Source of the DNA: JAISDD01 sp031553935
Lineage (GTDB): Bacteria > Bacillota > Syntrophomonadia > Syntrophomonadales > Syntrophomonadaceae
Length of the DNA: 64,000 nucleotides
Direction of reading: 5' to 3'
NCBI GenBank assembly: GCA_031553935.1
Contig: JAVBKS010000030.1
Span: 20,933-84,932 of the forward strand
Made by a program: the position numbers and the translations under genes. The notes below the pieces were generated by a model. The model ran no database searches. It saw nothing but the letters and a program-made list of their open reading frames with translations, and had not been told where the DNA came from. Each line of letters begins with the position of its first letter. The first letter of the stretch is position 1. Below are positions 46,904 to 57,600 of this stretch, piece after piece.

Positions 46904-46942
46904 GGGGGGACAATTCTTTTTTCTCGCAGGATTGTCTCCCTC
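46904..46942 (+). terminator. Terminator after the CreD-like gene
   Basis: GGGGGGACAAT pairs with ATTGTCTCCC, with one G-U pair, around a 16-base loop, 9 bases after the stop. TCTTT follows. Confidence 0.6.
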
Positions 46943-47086
46943 TTTGGCGTTCTTCATATTATTTCGCTCAGCGTTCTTATTGTAAATGTTGTTCTCATTA
47001 TGCTTTCATAGCGAAAAATTTTTTCGTGTCAAAAGGGACGGCAGAAGCGACACACCTTTTTCAAGCCTATACGGTTTACTCGAGTG

Positions 47087-48136
47087 TCATTCCCCTGTCT
47101 CCTGACGCCATCCTTTTAGGGTAACAACGACAATTTCCGGGCGGTTAAATATCCTTGGTATCACTGCGGTTGATTCTCTCGCTAGCCCACGACTAACTAT
47201 CAATTCAGTCGTATCAAAGAAGTATTCACCATTAGTGTATTTAGGAAACAAACCTTGATTCGGCGATAGTAATCCGTTTTCAAGCAGTAAAGGCAACCGC
47301 CATTGCCCACCGTGGGCGTGACCTGATAAAACAAGGTCGGGTTTAAGTGGTAGTAGTTCATTCATGCGTTCCGGGCGGTGCGACATCAGTATCGTGAACA
47401 ATTCACTATCAGTTGACTCTTCACTCAGACGGCTTATTTGCTCGGCATATGGCACAGAGCGGCTGGCGAATCTATCAGTTTCAGGGTCATCTATGCCGCT
47501 AATGCGGATTCTTCCTCCGCCAACCTGTAGTATTTCGCTAGTTCCTTCTAAAACTTTCGCACCGTATGATGCAAGGACATTTTTGATACCGTCGGCTTTT
47601 CTGCTCCGAAATTCGTGATTGCCGGAAACGTAGTAGCACGGATATTTGACAGATATTTCTCGGATAAATTCAACTGCTTTTTGCGGTGCTAGTTTATCGT
47701 CAAAAATATCCCCGCAGAGCAGAACCGCATCCGGGCGTTCTGCTTCTAAGGCACTGATCAGTTCTATTTGCTGAACGCCGTAGTCACATGAGTGCAAGTC
47801 GGCAATAAGGGCTATTCTGATTTGCCCTTCGATTTTATAGGTTTCAACATCATAATTGCTGACCGACAGGCTTGAATCGAATGCAAATACTATGATTACA
47901 ATCTGAAGCAATATAAGAAGCGGTATAATAACCATAAACTTTAGGCGGCGCGTTTTATGGCGAATGATGAGCATGGTAAGCAACATTGCCGCCGAACCGC
48001 CTAGTACAGAAACGGTGAGAAGTGTCCGCTCTTTTATGCGCTTCATGTTTTTTCGCGCGGCCTTCTTATCGTATATGGTCAGTATAATCGCCAGGAGGCT
48101 GATAGCTGCTAAATATATCGATGTATACATGTTCAT
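47087..48136 (-). CDS. DUF1294 and metallophosphoesterase fusion protein
   Basis: Residues 1-90 form a DUF1294-like membrane module: YDKKAA near residue 22, then KRIKERTLL, LGGSAAMLLTM and RHKT, plus a further helix near residues 68-90. Residues 108-345 are a calcineurin-like phosphoesterase with LIADLHS, LLCGDIFDD, YVSGNHE, MSHRP and SGHAHGGQ, all metal ligands being present. The enzyme domain would be tethered to the membrane, as in YkuE/YaeI lipid-phosphate hydrolases. The joining of DUF1294 to it is unusual. Base composition is more GC-rich than the neighbouring core genes. Confidence 0.87.
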   Translation of the reverse strand: MNMYTSIYLAAISLLAIILTIYDKKAARKNMKRIKERTLLTVSVLGGSAAMLLTMLIIRHKTRRLKFMVIIPLLILLQIVIIVFAFDSSLSVSNYDVETYKIEGQIRIALIADLHSCDYGVQQIELISALEAERPDAVLLCGDIFDDKLAPQKAVEFIREISVKYPCYYVSGNHEFRSRKADGIKNVLASYGAKVLEGTSEILQVGGGRIRISGIDDPETDRFASRSVPYAEQISRLSEESTDSELFTILMSHRPERMNELLPLKPDLVLSGHAHGGQWRLPLLLENGLLSPNQGLFPKYTNGEYFFDTTELIVSRGLARESTAVIPRIFNRPEIVVVTLKGWRQETGE

Positions 48137-48269
48137 AGATTCCTTTAATAGTCACTAAAATCTTTTTGCGTGAGCTTAATTTTTGAGCTCTCGCTTGATC
48201 TCCCCGGGCAAGATTGGCGTCATCAGGGCAATCGCCGCGAATAATTCCCTCTTCAAATCATACTGTGGC

Positions 48270-48848
48270 TTATTCGCCTAAAAGATAGTTGATTAATCCG
48301 GTATTTATCTGCCTCTCAGGCGGGGCTTCGCCGCCGTTATGTCCAAGCATAACGGAAGAGTACACCCGGAATCCGTCCGGTATACCGAGCTCGTGTCCCA
48401 GTGTGCCGCCCTCATCGGTCATAAAGGCCTGTGTGGCGAAATAGCCCCAGCAAGAAGAGATTCCGAGGCTTTCGGCGGCAAGCAGGATATTTTCCGTAGC
48501 GGCGGAGGCATCATATTCGGCGCAGTAACTGTTTTCGTCGCAGGAAACCAGAATCAGAGCGGGCGCGTTGTATTGGCAATGAAAATCATCGTCCCGTCCA
48601 AGCTGTTCCAGATGCGGTATGCCGCAGTTTGCGGCGTAACTTTTCGCAAGTCGGTTGATCTGCTCCAATAATTTTTTATCCTGTATTACAATGATCCGCC
48701 ATGCCTCATTTCCGCCTCCGTTCGGTGCATGAAGCCCTGCTTCTGCAATTTGCCGCAGGTCGTCTATGTGGAGGGCGTCGGGTTTGAACGCCCGAATACT
48801 CCGCCTTCTCTTTATCACATTTAATGTTTCATTTGACATGATTGGCAT
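48270..48848 (-). CDS. Nitroreductase family protein
   Basis: This FMN-dependent oxidoreductase of 192 residues has the N-terminal RRRSIRAFKPDAL, the FMN-contacting APNGGGNEAWR near residue 37, and the C-terminal GHNGGEAPPER loop. It would reduce nitro or quinone compounds with NAD(P)H; the substrate is unknown. It is GC-rich compared with the window average, in line with recent acquisition. A GAAAGGAT site precedes the ATG region (an ATG at 48842 is also possible). Confidence 0.88.
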   Translation of the reverse strand: MPIMSNETLNVIKRRRSIRAFKPDALHIDDLRQIAEAGLHAPNGGGNEAWRIIVIQDKKLLEQINRLAKSYAANCGIPHLEQLGRDDDFHCQYNAPALILVSCDENSYCAEYDASAATENILLAAESLGISSCWGYFATQAFMTDEGGTLGHELGIPDGFRVYSSVMLGHNGGEAPPERQINTGLINYLLGE

Positions 48849-48912
48849 CCTTTCTTTTTTCGAGATTTACACTGAAGTTTTGCATTACATAGTATTCGAA
48901 TAAATTACAACA

Positions 48913-49383
48913 TCACCCTCCGAAAGTTTTCATAAATAACAATAAGATTTTGTCCAACTCTATTATCTCTTCCTCGCCGACGATGTGCCAACCGTTTTTT
49001 AGGTAAAACTGAGCGGCGTCCGCATTTTCCTTGAACGTTTGCAAGTGGATGGTCTCATATTGGCTGAACAGCTCGGTTTCTATATATTTCAGCAGTTTGC
49101 CGCCATAACCCTTGCTCTGGAACGGCACATCAACCATAATCAGGTGCAGTAACTCGTCTATTGTAATCGCAAACCCAAGCATTATGCCATCAGAGATTAT
49201 TACGGTACAGTGATCAAGTCCGTCGTCGATCTCCTGATCAGACATCCCACTGTCGATAAAGGCACTGCTCGCTTCAATGCCTAAGAAAGGGACATAGTTG
49301 TGTAGAATGACACGTTTGGCTATTTCTTTAATTGGGGCGGCGTCCTGCGACGTCGCTTTGCGGAACAGTACATTTTCGTTCAT
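48913..49383 (-). CDS. GNAT family N-acetyltransferase
   Basis: The 156-residue protein has the GNAT acetyl-CoA motif near residue 88 (VDVPFQSKGYGGKLLKYIE, with Q-x-x-G-x-G) and the typical beta-strand/FYLKNGWHIVGE ending. The substrate cannot be told. It lies 9 bases downstream of the end of the broken methyltransferase and may share its message. Confidence 0.87.
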   Translation of the reverse strand: MNENVLFRKATSQDAAPIKEIAKRVILHNYVPFLGIEASSAFIDSGMSDQEIDDGLDHCTVIISDGIMLGFAITIDELLHLIMVDVPFQSKGYGGKLLKYIETELFSQYETIHLQTFKENADAAQFYLKNGWHIVGEEEIIELDKILLLFMKTFGG

Positions 49384-49392
49384 CTGCTGCCC

Positions 49393-50209
49393 TCATTCCT
49401 TTTCAAAAACGCAGTTCATAAGCATGCTCAACTCCGGTGAAAATGCGCCGCAATGATAGTCTCCATATATCGTGTTCAGCTTGAAGCCTGCTTCCTGCGC
49501 TATTCGGATGATTTCGTCTTTTGTAATGAGTGAGAAGTTTATCCATGAATCTTTTTTCGATGAGCTTATTATCATGACCATACACTTCATAATACTGTGT
49601 GTCGCTAAACAGGTTTTTGCTCTGTGTGAAAGTATCGAAATAGCTAACAATCAGGTTTTTTTCTTCACCCAGCGCAAACTTGCCGAGGTTTTTGAGGTTG
49701 CCGTCCGCGGATTTCAAGCTATAGGATGGGTTATACAACGTACAAAAAAACGTGCCGCCCTGCTTCGTATGCTCGGCGATACGGTTCATGGCTTTCCGGC
49801 GGCTTTCACCGTCGGTAATCTTTGCAATCGTATTAAAGGGTATCATCACCAGGTCACACTGCCGATCTAAATCCAGTTCGCAGACGTTCTGACAATGGAT
49901 GTCAGCTTTCATATCAGGTTTTAGCTTTGAATGGAAAACATCAAGCATACCCTGCGAATAGTCCACGCAGGTCAAAGTAAATCCACTCTCAATGAGCGGC
50001 AATGATACACGGCCGGTGCCGTACATAAGCTCAAGTATCGAGCCATAATACTTACAAAAATCTTTATAAAAGCCGAGGTCAAAATCAACATCCACATAGC
50101 TGTCGTAAATATCGGCTACCAAGTCAAACTCAATCGTTTTTTCTAAGAAAAATTCACACAAATCTTGTACCAAAAGTTTTCTACCTCCGTCAAACTCTAG
50201 TCGCAGCAA
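49393..50209 (-). pseudogene. Class I SAM-dependent methyltransferase, frameshifted
   Basis: The first 215 codons encode a methyltransferase. It has LELMYGTGRVSLPL near residue 55 for SAM binding, VDYSQGMLDVF and CDLVMIPFNTIAKI. At an A-run (T6 at 49552-49557 on the plus strand) the frame is lost. Skipping one base restores a matching C-terminus, KDSWINFSLITKDEIIRIAQ through to a stop at 49393. Without the shift the protein ends in unrelated sequence at 49403. It is a true mutation or a sequencing error in the homopolymer. A likely start is TTG near 50173, about 10 bases after GGAGG. Confidence 0.75.
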
Positions 50210-50250
50210 GATAGAGATTATATGGATAATGCGTGCTTGATAACCGGTTA

Positions 50251-51753
50251 CTATCGACTAAACATTACATCTTTTATGTTTAGATCACTTTCGGAAAAAA
50301 TCTTTGCTAAATTATTTTGAAAACAGTTTGCATTATAATTGGGTAGCTTAACAATGATCAGTTTGCTCTTGGCCCGTGTAACAGCAACGTAATGATTATA
50401 AATACTCGGCATGTCCGATAATCTATAATCCTCGGCAAATACAATAACATGATCAAATTCTAGCCCTTTTGACGAATGAAAGGTAATTGCAACATGCTGA
50501 TATTTTTCAGGCTCAAATGCAACATGGAAACCTATATCAGAAACCGTTCGGAACAGTTTTCTTAAATGATCTGGGCGAGTATCATATCTTAAGTAATCAG
50601 CTAATTCTCTCACGATAGAATAGAAAGCCTGTTCATCACCTTTAGATGACGCCATATCATTGAGGATTTTCTTTATTGTTGATACAGTTTTTCTACTCTC
50701 ATTACCCTCAACAGGTATTTCAGAAATAAGGTCATATGCCGAATATTTCTCAATTATTATAGATTTCGCAATTGCAGAATATAGCCATGCAGTATCGGTA
50801 GTAATATCAGCTATTGGTGTTTGAGGGATATAGATATACTCTATTCCAGTAGCAGTTAACTCATCTGCACCTATCCTCGCGTTATCGTTGCTAAATCTTA
50901 ATAGAGCGGTTTTTTTACTGCTATCAATTTGCGATACAACTTCTGTCGCCCAATTTGTTGTGGTTGGGGTAAGCCAGACTATATTATCAAGATTTTCGGT
51001 TGCTTCATATAACCCACGAGTTTCTTCACATAGCAAATTTGAGTAATTTTGAATTTGAGGACAGGAACGAAAATTATCGCCCATAAATCTCCGTTCAAAA
51101 TTCGGCTTATCCCAAATACCCTTAAATGCCTCCGGATAAGCTCCCCTCCAAATATAAATCGACTGCTTTTCATCTCCGACAACAAAAGTTTCTATGTTTA
51201 ATTCTTCGCATAAATACATAAAGAACTTGTGCATGGATTTATCACAGTCTTGGTATTCGTCAATGTAAATCTTAAAATACTTCGCCTGTAAATAAAGCCT
51301 GCAAACCAACGAGTTTTCGACTATATGCTGCGCTAAATCAAAAATAAAGTCTCTTTTATTATCATGATAAGAGCAAAGAATGCCTTCTGTCCTAATCTTT
51401 TCTGTACCTTCTTGGTAGGTTTCGACTTTTGCCGAATAATCAGTGCTCATATCTATGTCGAAGTCGGTACCATACACATCTTTCATAAATGGCTTTATTA
51501 CTTCTTCTATAGCAAAGCTATTATTTGTTCCTATAAAATGCTGAATTATATCGACAGACAATCTATCCTTTATTTCCTGGGCCGCTTTTATCGTAAAGGT
51601 AATTGCGGCAACTACCTTATGCGAATGGTTGTCATCAATTTCTTTTGCAATTTTGTTGACCATTGTATGCGTTTTGCCTGTGCCAGCACTTGCCCGAACA
51701 ACAAAATTACCGGGGATAGTAATAATTTCTTTTTGCATTGGAGATAGGCTCAT
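50251..51753 (-). CDS. gajB: Gabija defence protein GajB (UvrD-like helicase)
   Basis: This 500-residue SF1A helicase-like protein matches GajB in size. Motif I is ASAGTGKT (residues 21-28). Motif II is IDEYQDCD, motif III is VVGDEKQSIYIWRG, and late motifs are VAITFHSSKGLEFDHVIVFAED (in parts) and HYVAVTRAKSKL. Its start overlaps the gajA stop by 4 bases (ATGA), and the gene order gajA-gajB is that of Gabija. In the known system GajB senses nucleotide depletion or DNA ends and supports GajA cutting. It could be mistaken for a repair helicase, but the neighbour argues against that. Confidence 0.88.
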   Translation of the reverse strand: MSLSPMQKEIITIPGNFVVRASAGTGKTHTMVNKIAKEIDDNHSHKVVAAITFTIKAAQEIKDRLSVDIIQHFIGTNNSFAIEEVIKPFMKDVYGTDFDIDMSTDYSAKVETYQEGTEKIRTEGILCSYHDNKRDFIFDLAQHIVENSLVCRLYLQAKYFKIYIDEYQDCDKSMHKFFMYLCEELNIETFVVGDEKQSIYIWRGAYPEAFKGIWDKPNFERRFMGDNFRSCPQIQNYSNLLCEETRGLYEATENLDNIVWLTPTTTNWATEVVSQIDSSKKTALLRFSNDNARIGADELTATGIEYIYIPQTPIADITTDTAWLYSAIAKSIIIEKYSAYDLISEIPVEGNESRKTVSTIKKILNDMASSKGDEQAFYSIVRELADYLRYDTRPDHLRKLFRTVSDIGFHVAFEPEKYQHVAITFHSSKGLEFDHVIVFAEDYRLSDMPSIYNHYVAVTRAKSKLIIVKLPNYNANCFQNNLAKIFSESDLNIKDVMFSR

Positions 51754-53426
51754 TCAGCCACCGCCTTTAAACAAGCAAAATTATAGTGCGCATAAATTTT
51801 ACGACAATTAGCATCTGAAAGTTTCCCAACCAGCTCTACCATGTGATAATGCTTTGCATCCTGTAAATATTCAATCGGGTCATCTCCTAAATGCCCTACC
51901 AATACATCATGTAAGACTTCATCTAAATCATGCTCCAAATCTGTTTTTGACAAATAAACATTGTATTCATCCCTTATTTTATCAAGCGTTTCTATATTTT
52001 CCTCATACAAAGCTCGCTTTGATTCAATAGTATTTTCAGAAATTCTTTTTATAGGAAGAAGTCTCTCTCCTATGTATTTATTGCAACGAGAAAATCCTAA
52101 AACACTAAAATCTCCTGTTTTCTTTGAAAAACGCAAGTCATTATCAGTTTTAATTATATTGTGTATTTTAAGAGCATCTAATATTGTAAAGTATGCTTCA
52201 AACCCAATACCACCCGTAGATAAGATGTAAATACCATCTGCCTCATAGAAAGGTTTTACTGTTGCCAGAACTTTCTCAAACAATAATTGTTCAGAAGGTC
52301 CTTCTACTAAAAGTACCTTGTCTGCAAAAATAGCTTCTGACAATGAGCGGTTCAGCATTTTTCGATTTTTCTTAAAAGTATCTGGTACTTTATAAAATGT
52401 GCTGGTACTGGTAATTTTTCTTTCACTATAAATACGGATAAGATTAACATTATCCATTTCATAAAGGACGAAAGGTGAATGTGTGGATACGAACAAATAG
52501 GTGTACATGCTATCAGTAAACAAAATTTGCGACAAGGCTATCTGCATAGATTTATGCAAATGGTTTTCTGGCTCTTCAACTAGAAATAGGTTGATTTTCT
52601 TTTCCGCACTTTCACCAGATAGTAAGTCGTAGATTGAGTACGCCAGTATTTTCTTTCGACCCTCCCCAGCTGTGGGATATAGGTTGTCATCCCCGTCTTG
52701 TTTTATATAGGGAATGATATTTGAATACAGTCCCTTTACCGCAATTTCGGATTTAATGGAGACGGTCACTCCCTCGTTTCGAAACTTCTTATATTCCGGC
52801 GCAATTTTTTCTTCGAAGTCCTTAATTCCTGATAATGAAGCTATATAAGTATTCAGACTATCGACTGTGCTCTGAATATGGGCTAATATATCCTTATCAT
52901 CTTCACTCTCATTTTTCACAAGAGCGTTTACATTTTTCTTGAATAACGAGTGCAAATCCACATATGAGTCGATATGAATGACATTGAAGACATAGTCGAG
53001 TTCATACAGATAGCCTCTTTGTTTCATCTCTTGAAGATGCTTCAAATCACCTCCCCAATATAGTATCGGGAGGGCAAGCATCTCTTGGCGGTCATATTCG
53101 GCTTTCAGTCGAATATATACTTTTTCATGTACGCTTAGCAACGCACCTTTTAACTGCGCACGTAATTTTTGACAGTCCGTGCAGGCTATATCGCTTATAT
53201 CAAGCGTTACAGTGATTTCGATGGGCTTATCAAAATTCTTGTTATGAAAATCTGAATCCAATAGATTTAATTTGCGTATGTCCTTATCAAACACATAGCG
53301 TAAAGCAAATAGAAAATTTGTTTTACCCACATCATTAAGTCCGAAGAAAATATTTTTATTTGATAAATCGAGGTCTATCTTTTCGAAATTCCGAAAATTC
53401 TCTATTTTAATGCTTTCAAATTTCAT
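51750..53426 (-). CDS. gajA: Gabija defence protein GajA (OLD-family ATPase/TOPRIM nuclease)
   Basis: The 558-residue protein has an ABC-type ATPase half with Walker A GLNDVGKT (residues 29-36) and Walker B FLVEEPENHLH near residue 290. A TOPRIM nuclease half follows with LLVEGPSEQLLFEKV near residue 370 and TDND near residue 434. This is the OLD-family GajA plan, the sequence-specific nickase of Gabija, inhibited by nucleotides in healthy cells. The ATG at 53426 is preferred; GTG at 53438 overlaps the GGAG site. It is divergent from a tyrosine recombinase 129 bases away, which suggests the pair moves on an element. Confidence 0.88.
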   Translation of the reverse strand: MKFESIKIENFRNFEKIDLDLSNKNIFFGLNDVGKTNFLFALRYVFDKDIRKLNLLDSDFHNKNFDKPIEITVTLDISDIACTDCQKLRAQLKGALLSVHEKVYIRLKAEYDRQEMLALPILYWGGDLKHLQEMKQRGYLYELDYVFNVIHIDSYVDLHSLFKKNVNALVKNESEDDKDILAHIQSTVDSLNTYIASLSGIKDFEEKIAPEYKKFRNEGVTVSIKSEIAVKGLYSNIIPYIKQDGDDNLYPTAGEGRKKILAYSIYDLLSGESAEKKINLFLVEEPENHLHKSMQIALSQILFTDSMYTYLFVSTHSPFVLYEMDNVNLIRIYSERKITSTSTFYKVPDTFKKNRKMLNRSLSEAIFADKVLLVEGPSEQLLFEKVLATVKPFYEADGIYILSTGGIGFEAYFTILDALKIHNIIKTDNDLRFSKKTGDFSVLGFSRCNKYIGERLLPIKRISENTIESKRALYEENIETLDKIRDEYNVYLSKTDLEHDLDEVLHDVLVGHLGDDPIEYLQDAKHYHMVELVGKLSDANCRKIYAHYNFACLKAVAE

Positions 53427-53555
53427 GCAATACCACACTCCAATAATCCTTGACTTCTAGCTGTTAGTTCTCAATCTTATATTATAGCCATCATCACACG
53501 CTCAGAATTATATAACAACTACGGCATGGGTAAGATTACTACCTAGGTGATGCAA

Positions 53556-54488
53556 ATGCAGTCAAATACAACTTGTCCAATTTTAGAGCAATATTTATCC
53601 TACCTTAGCATAATCAAAGGCCGAAGTTCCTGCACGATCCGAGAGTATCGCACAGATATATTGGCTTTTCTGTGGTGGATTGCAGGTGTTCGCAAAATAG
53701 AACTAGCCTACCCAGACTTCGCTTTTGCTGATGTGCACTTTCTGGAAACCGTTACCCTTGGTGAGATGTACAGTTTCATAGCTTATTGCCAAAACGAACG
53801 CCATTCTTCTCCAGGCACAAGAGCAAGAAAAATCGTTTCCATTCGGCAGTTTTGGAAATATCTAAAGAGATCGCACATCCTTCAAGTGAACATTGCCGAA
53901 GAACTGGAGACGCCCAAGCAACCCAAACGCATTCCCAGACATCTTTCTCTTGAAGAATCTGTCCGATTGCTAATTGTAGGAAAGACATCTCCGCGAGATC
54001 ATTGTATACTCACAATCCTTCTAAACTGTGCGCTAAGAATATCTGAGCTTGAAGCACTCAATTGTTCGCAGGTATCCTCCGATGTTCTGTCAGTAATTGG
54101 AAAAGGAAACAAGGAACGAAAAATTTACTTGACCCCGGCTGCAAAATCTTCAATTACTGCATGGCTTGAAATCCGAAATTTCCTGCCAACTGTGTCCGAT
54201 GCACTCTTTATATCAAAGAGTGGAAACAGATTGACTGTGCGATCACTGCAGGTAATTGTTAAAAAATATGTCCGACTTGCCGGTTTCAATGATGCCGAAA
54301 TCTCAGCGCACACGTTGCGCCATACAAGTGCAACGCTTATGTATAAGTACGGGCGGGTAGATATTCGCTCGTTACAACAAATACTTGGACACGAGAGTGT
54401 CGCAACAACTGAGATATATACCCACATTGATGACAGTCAGCTTCAGGCAGCCGTTAACTCCAACCCCCTAGCTATTATGTTCAGCTAG
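53556..54488 (+). CDS. Tyrosine recombinase/integrase (XerC/D-like)
   Basis: The protein of about 310 residues has an N-terminal SAM-like core-binding domain and a catalytic domain. The catalytic residues are in place: Arg in NCALRISELEAL, Lys in the GKGNKERKI hairpin, HTLRH, LGHESV and the nucleophile Tyr in TTEIYTHI. An AGGTGA site precedes the ATG at 53556; an ATG at 53550 is also possible. It may be the integrase of the element carrying Gabija and the SEC-C gene. No clear att repeats were found by eye. It could instead be a solitary Xer-like recombinase. Confidence 0.9.
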   Translation: MQSNTTCPILEQYLSYLSIIKGRSSCTIREYRTDILAFLWWIAGVRKIELAYPDFAFADVHFLETVTLGEMYSFIAYCQNERHSSPGTRARKIVSIRQFWKYLKRSHILQVNIAEELETPKQPKRIPRHLSLEESVRLLIVGKTSPRDHCILTILLNCALRISELEALNCSQVSSDVLSVIGKGNKERKIYLTPAAKSSITAWLEIRNFLPTVSDALFISKSGNRLTVRSLQVIVKKYVRLAGFNDAEISAHTLRHTSATLMYKYGRVDIRSLQQILGHESVATTEIYTHIDDSQLQAAVNSNPLAIMFS

Positions 54489-54492
54489 GGGG
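54464..54492 (+). terminator. Hairpin across the integrase stop codon
   Basis: CCCCCTAGCT and AGCTAGGGGG form a perfect 10-bp stem around a 9-base loop. The TAG stop lies within the right arm. It is either a terminator, though T-poor, or part of a recombination site. Confidence 0.5.
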
Positions 54493-54600
54493 CTATCCCT
54501 TCGCCATTCTATGGATATTGTGAAGTTGTTTCAAGATTAGATGATTGTTCATAACTGATGCCAACTTCCAGTTCTTAGATCAACACATCCAGAAGCCTGC

Positions 54601-57600
54601 CTATCTTTTATCGAAACAGCATTTTTTATACTTTTTTCCACTTCCGCATGGACACGGATCATTCCGCCCAATTTTTGAAAATGACAATTGTGTTTTATAT
54701 GTTATATTTTTCAGAATTGGAGCATCTTCAAAACTTGGAGGTATAATAGGGTTATCTGTCGGCATCACCCCAGTTAGCAAATAGCTATCATCTTCAATCT
54801 CCCATGCATTACGAATAGTGACACTCTGAACATTTTTTATAATCGCCAGTTCATCAAGTGGTTCCAATTGTCCATGATCTATTTTATAAAGCAGAAACTG
54901 AAACTGACTATTTGTTTTAATGACACTTTCAAGAATCTTCAAATTAGCTAAAGATTTTGCCTCCATGGTATGGAGCTTGCATATCCATTGAATACGTTTA
55001 ATTTGAGCTGGGTTACCATGACGCCTTAGATTAGATGCTACAATCACCCTATAATGAAAAGGATTCTTTTTGTCTATACCTTTTATAATCCCAATCTGTA
55101 TTTCATCAGCAGAATCATATTTACCAAATCGCTTACCCCAATCTAAAAATATTTGCTGGGCTATGTCAGTGTTTTCAAACAGAAGGCCAAACATTGGCAG
55201 AAATTCATGTGTAGGAGAGTCCATAACTGCTACACCACGCCATTTGGCCTTATTCCACAACGGTATATTGATAATCGATTGTATTTCCAACTGTTGGTGA
55301 TTAAAATGTTCAAAGTCTAAACCATCAGGAGGAGAACCATGAATAAATTTCAGCTTGCGATCGCAGCTTTGATCATGAATTGGCCGCTCTATTACATCAG
55401 TATTGAAACTTACAGGAGAAGATCGCAACAGAGAATATGCAGCAGCCGCTTGAGAAACAGATTCCTTATTGAAAATAGAAGTGCCGTAATCATCTCCTAA
55501 GACCTGCGCAGCGAAGAAGACACTATTTGTAAAAGAAAATGCTCTGTCAAAGGCTCGTTCTTCAGCAATTAATTCGTCCAATGCATCTTGCGAGGCATCA
55601 AACAGCACCATTTTAGCGAGTATTCTTGGAAAAAGATCCTGTAAAAACTTAGCTACTTGATCTTGTCCTACAATGTTGTTATGTAAATCATAATCGGAAC
55701 ACTTAATTAAAATATCTGTATCAATGTCACTGTTTTCATCAATCTCAATAACAAAAGAATCTAATTGTATATGCTGTAGCAAAATATTTATGTCTGCACA
55801 CTGTACTAAAATGCGTTTTGATGCACCGGTGGCAAAGAAGCCCTCTAACATAGCAAATATTGTTGCCCCTAATTCCAAGCAGACAAATTTGTTAACTGTA
55901 TGAATGCTGATATTACAACCTAATATCTTTGTTTGCAGTAAGGCGATTTCTTCCACTCCATAAAAAGGTTGATATAGAATTTGCTTGTTAGCGGGCTGCG
56001 TATATAACTGATTCATGCTATCATCGAATTTGGAAATATCATTTTCATGATAATTTAGCCACTCCTCATCGTAGTGCCCAAGCATATATTTTGCAGTAAC
56101 TTCTGCGATATATAAATCCAACTTCTTTAGCGGCTCAATTAAAGAAGAGATTTTATCTAATTTATCAAAAGGTGTTTTCATAATAGCAATTGCTAAAATA
56201 GGCTCAAACAAGTCTTCAGGCATATTGTCAAGATGGTTTTCTCTGACCTCGACACGATATAGGTTTTTAGAAATTATTGACCATTCATGACTTGAAAGTG
56301 CATATCCAATTCGGCCTATCTGCAACTCAATCATTTTTAGCGAGTTTGATGATAATATCAAAGCCGGATGGATTTCTCCGTATTTAGTATATTGTGTGAA
56401 GCATAAAGCAAATAGATGCAAAAAGTGATTTCTTGCTGCCCATAGACACCCGATGTCCTCTAAAGATGAAGCCAATAAGGATAATGCAATAATAAGTTTG
56501 TGTTTGCTTTCGGATTTATATAAATCTATTAAAGCTCTACCGATATAAGATATGGTAGCAATCGGCTTCTCTCCTTTTTGTCTTATCGCTCTATCAATTA
56601 GAAGGCCAGCTCTTGTTATTTGCTGCTTCCTATCAGCTAATTTTGACGATAACAATTCAAATAAATCATCATAGCTTTTGTAATCTTCAAAAAACGGAAA
56701 GGTTGTAAGTATTTTAGCTAGTCTTGAAAGATCAAAATCCAAATGGTTATCGCTGTCGTTGACTAAATCTATATATTGCATAATTAATTCTTCAATATCC
56801 AAATTTTCGATATCATCCTCAAGTAACCAACTTATATTGAGTTTTATTGCCTTTGCTTCAAATGCCGCATGGGGTTTGGTTTGATCCTGTATATATTGGT
56901 TTAATACATCCAAAAGTTTTTCTGAATGCAGCTCAATATTAAATTTTTGATTTTCATACAAGTTAAAGGATCGCAAATTTATCCATAGATTTGATAAGCG
57001 TTCTATTTCAAAAATATTTCCAGAAGATAGCGCCAAATCTTCAAATTCACAATATTTAACATAGAAGGAAGAATAGTCTTCATACCACCAATATAATGTC
57101 CAAGCCCATTCATATATGCATTCTGTTTTATGAATAGTCAGGCCAAACTCATCAATTATTTTTAAAGCACGCTCAAATCTTGATACAGTTATTTCTTTTG
57201 TCAATTCCAATGATCGACTTATATATGCCGATTCCAAAGCTAGTGGAATCATTGACGCCTTTGGTAGCAACGGATCAAAACTCTCAAGTTTGTCTTCAAG
57301 TTCTTCTAATTTCAGTTCTTTTGTATAATCTCCTGGACCTTTCTTAACGCTATCAATAAACGCATCTGTCATTTCAAAGCATTCTACAACGATACCACTG
57401 TGACCCTTTGTAAATACTTTTTCCAACAGCCAATTGCGATCCAAAACTCTTATATCTTTGTTATACTTTTGCCTTAACTCGTCCTCTGCATGGGATCGAT
57501 TTCTATCTGAAATGAATTGATTACTAATAAAATAGATTTTTGTATATCCACGTTCATATTCATTATTGACTGCAAATATTTTCTCCACATCGGAATACAA

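Noticed and set aside
46894..47124. 91-residue plus-strand frame after the CreD-like gene
   Set aside because: It overlaps the terminator and the end of the phosphoesterase gene and encodes no recognisable domain.
49552..49557. Programmed -1 frameshift at A AAA AAG in the methyltransferase
   Set aside because: The C-terminal part lies in the +1 frame, so -1 slippage would not produce it; mutation or sequencing error fits better.
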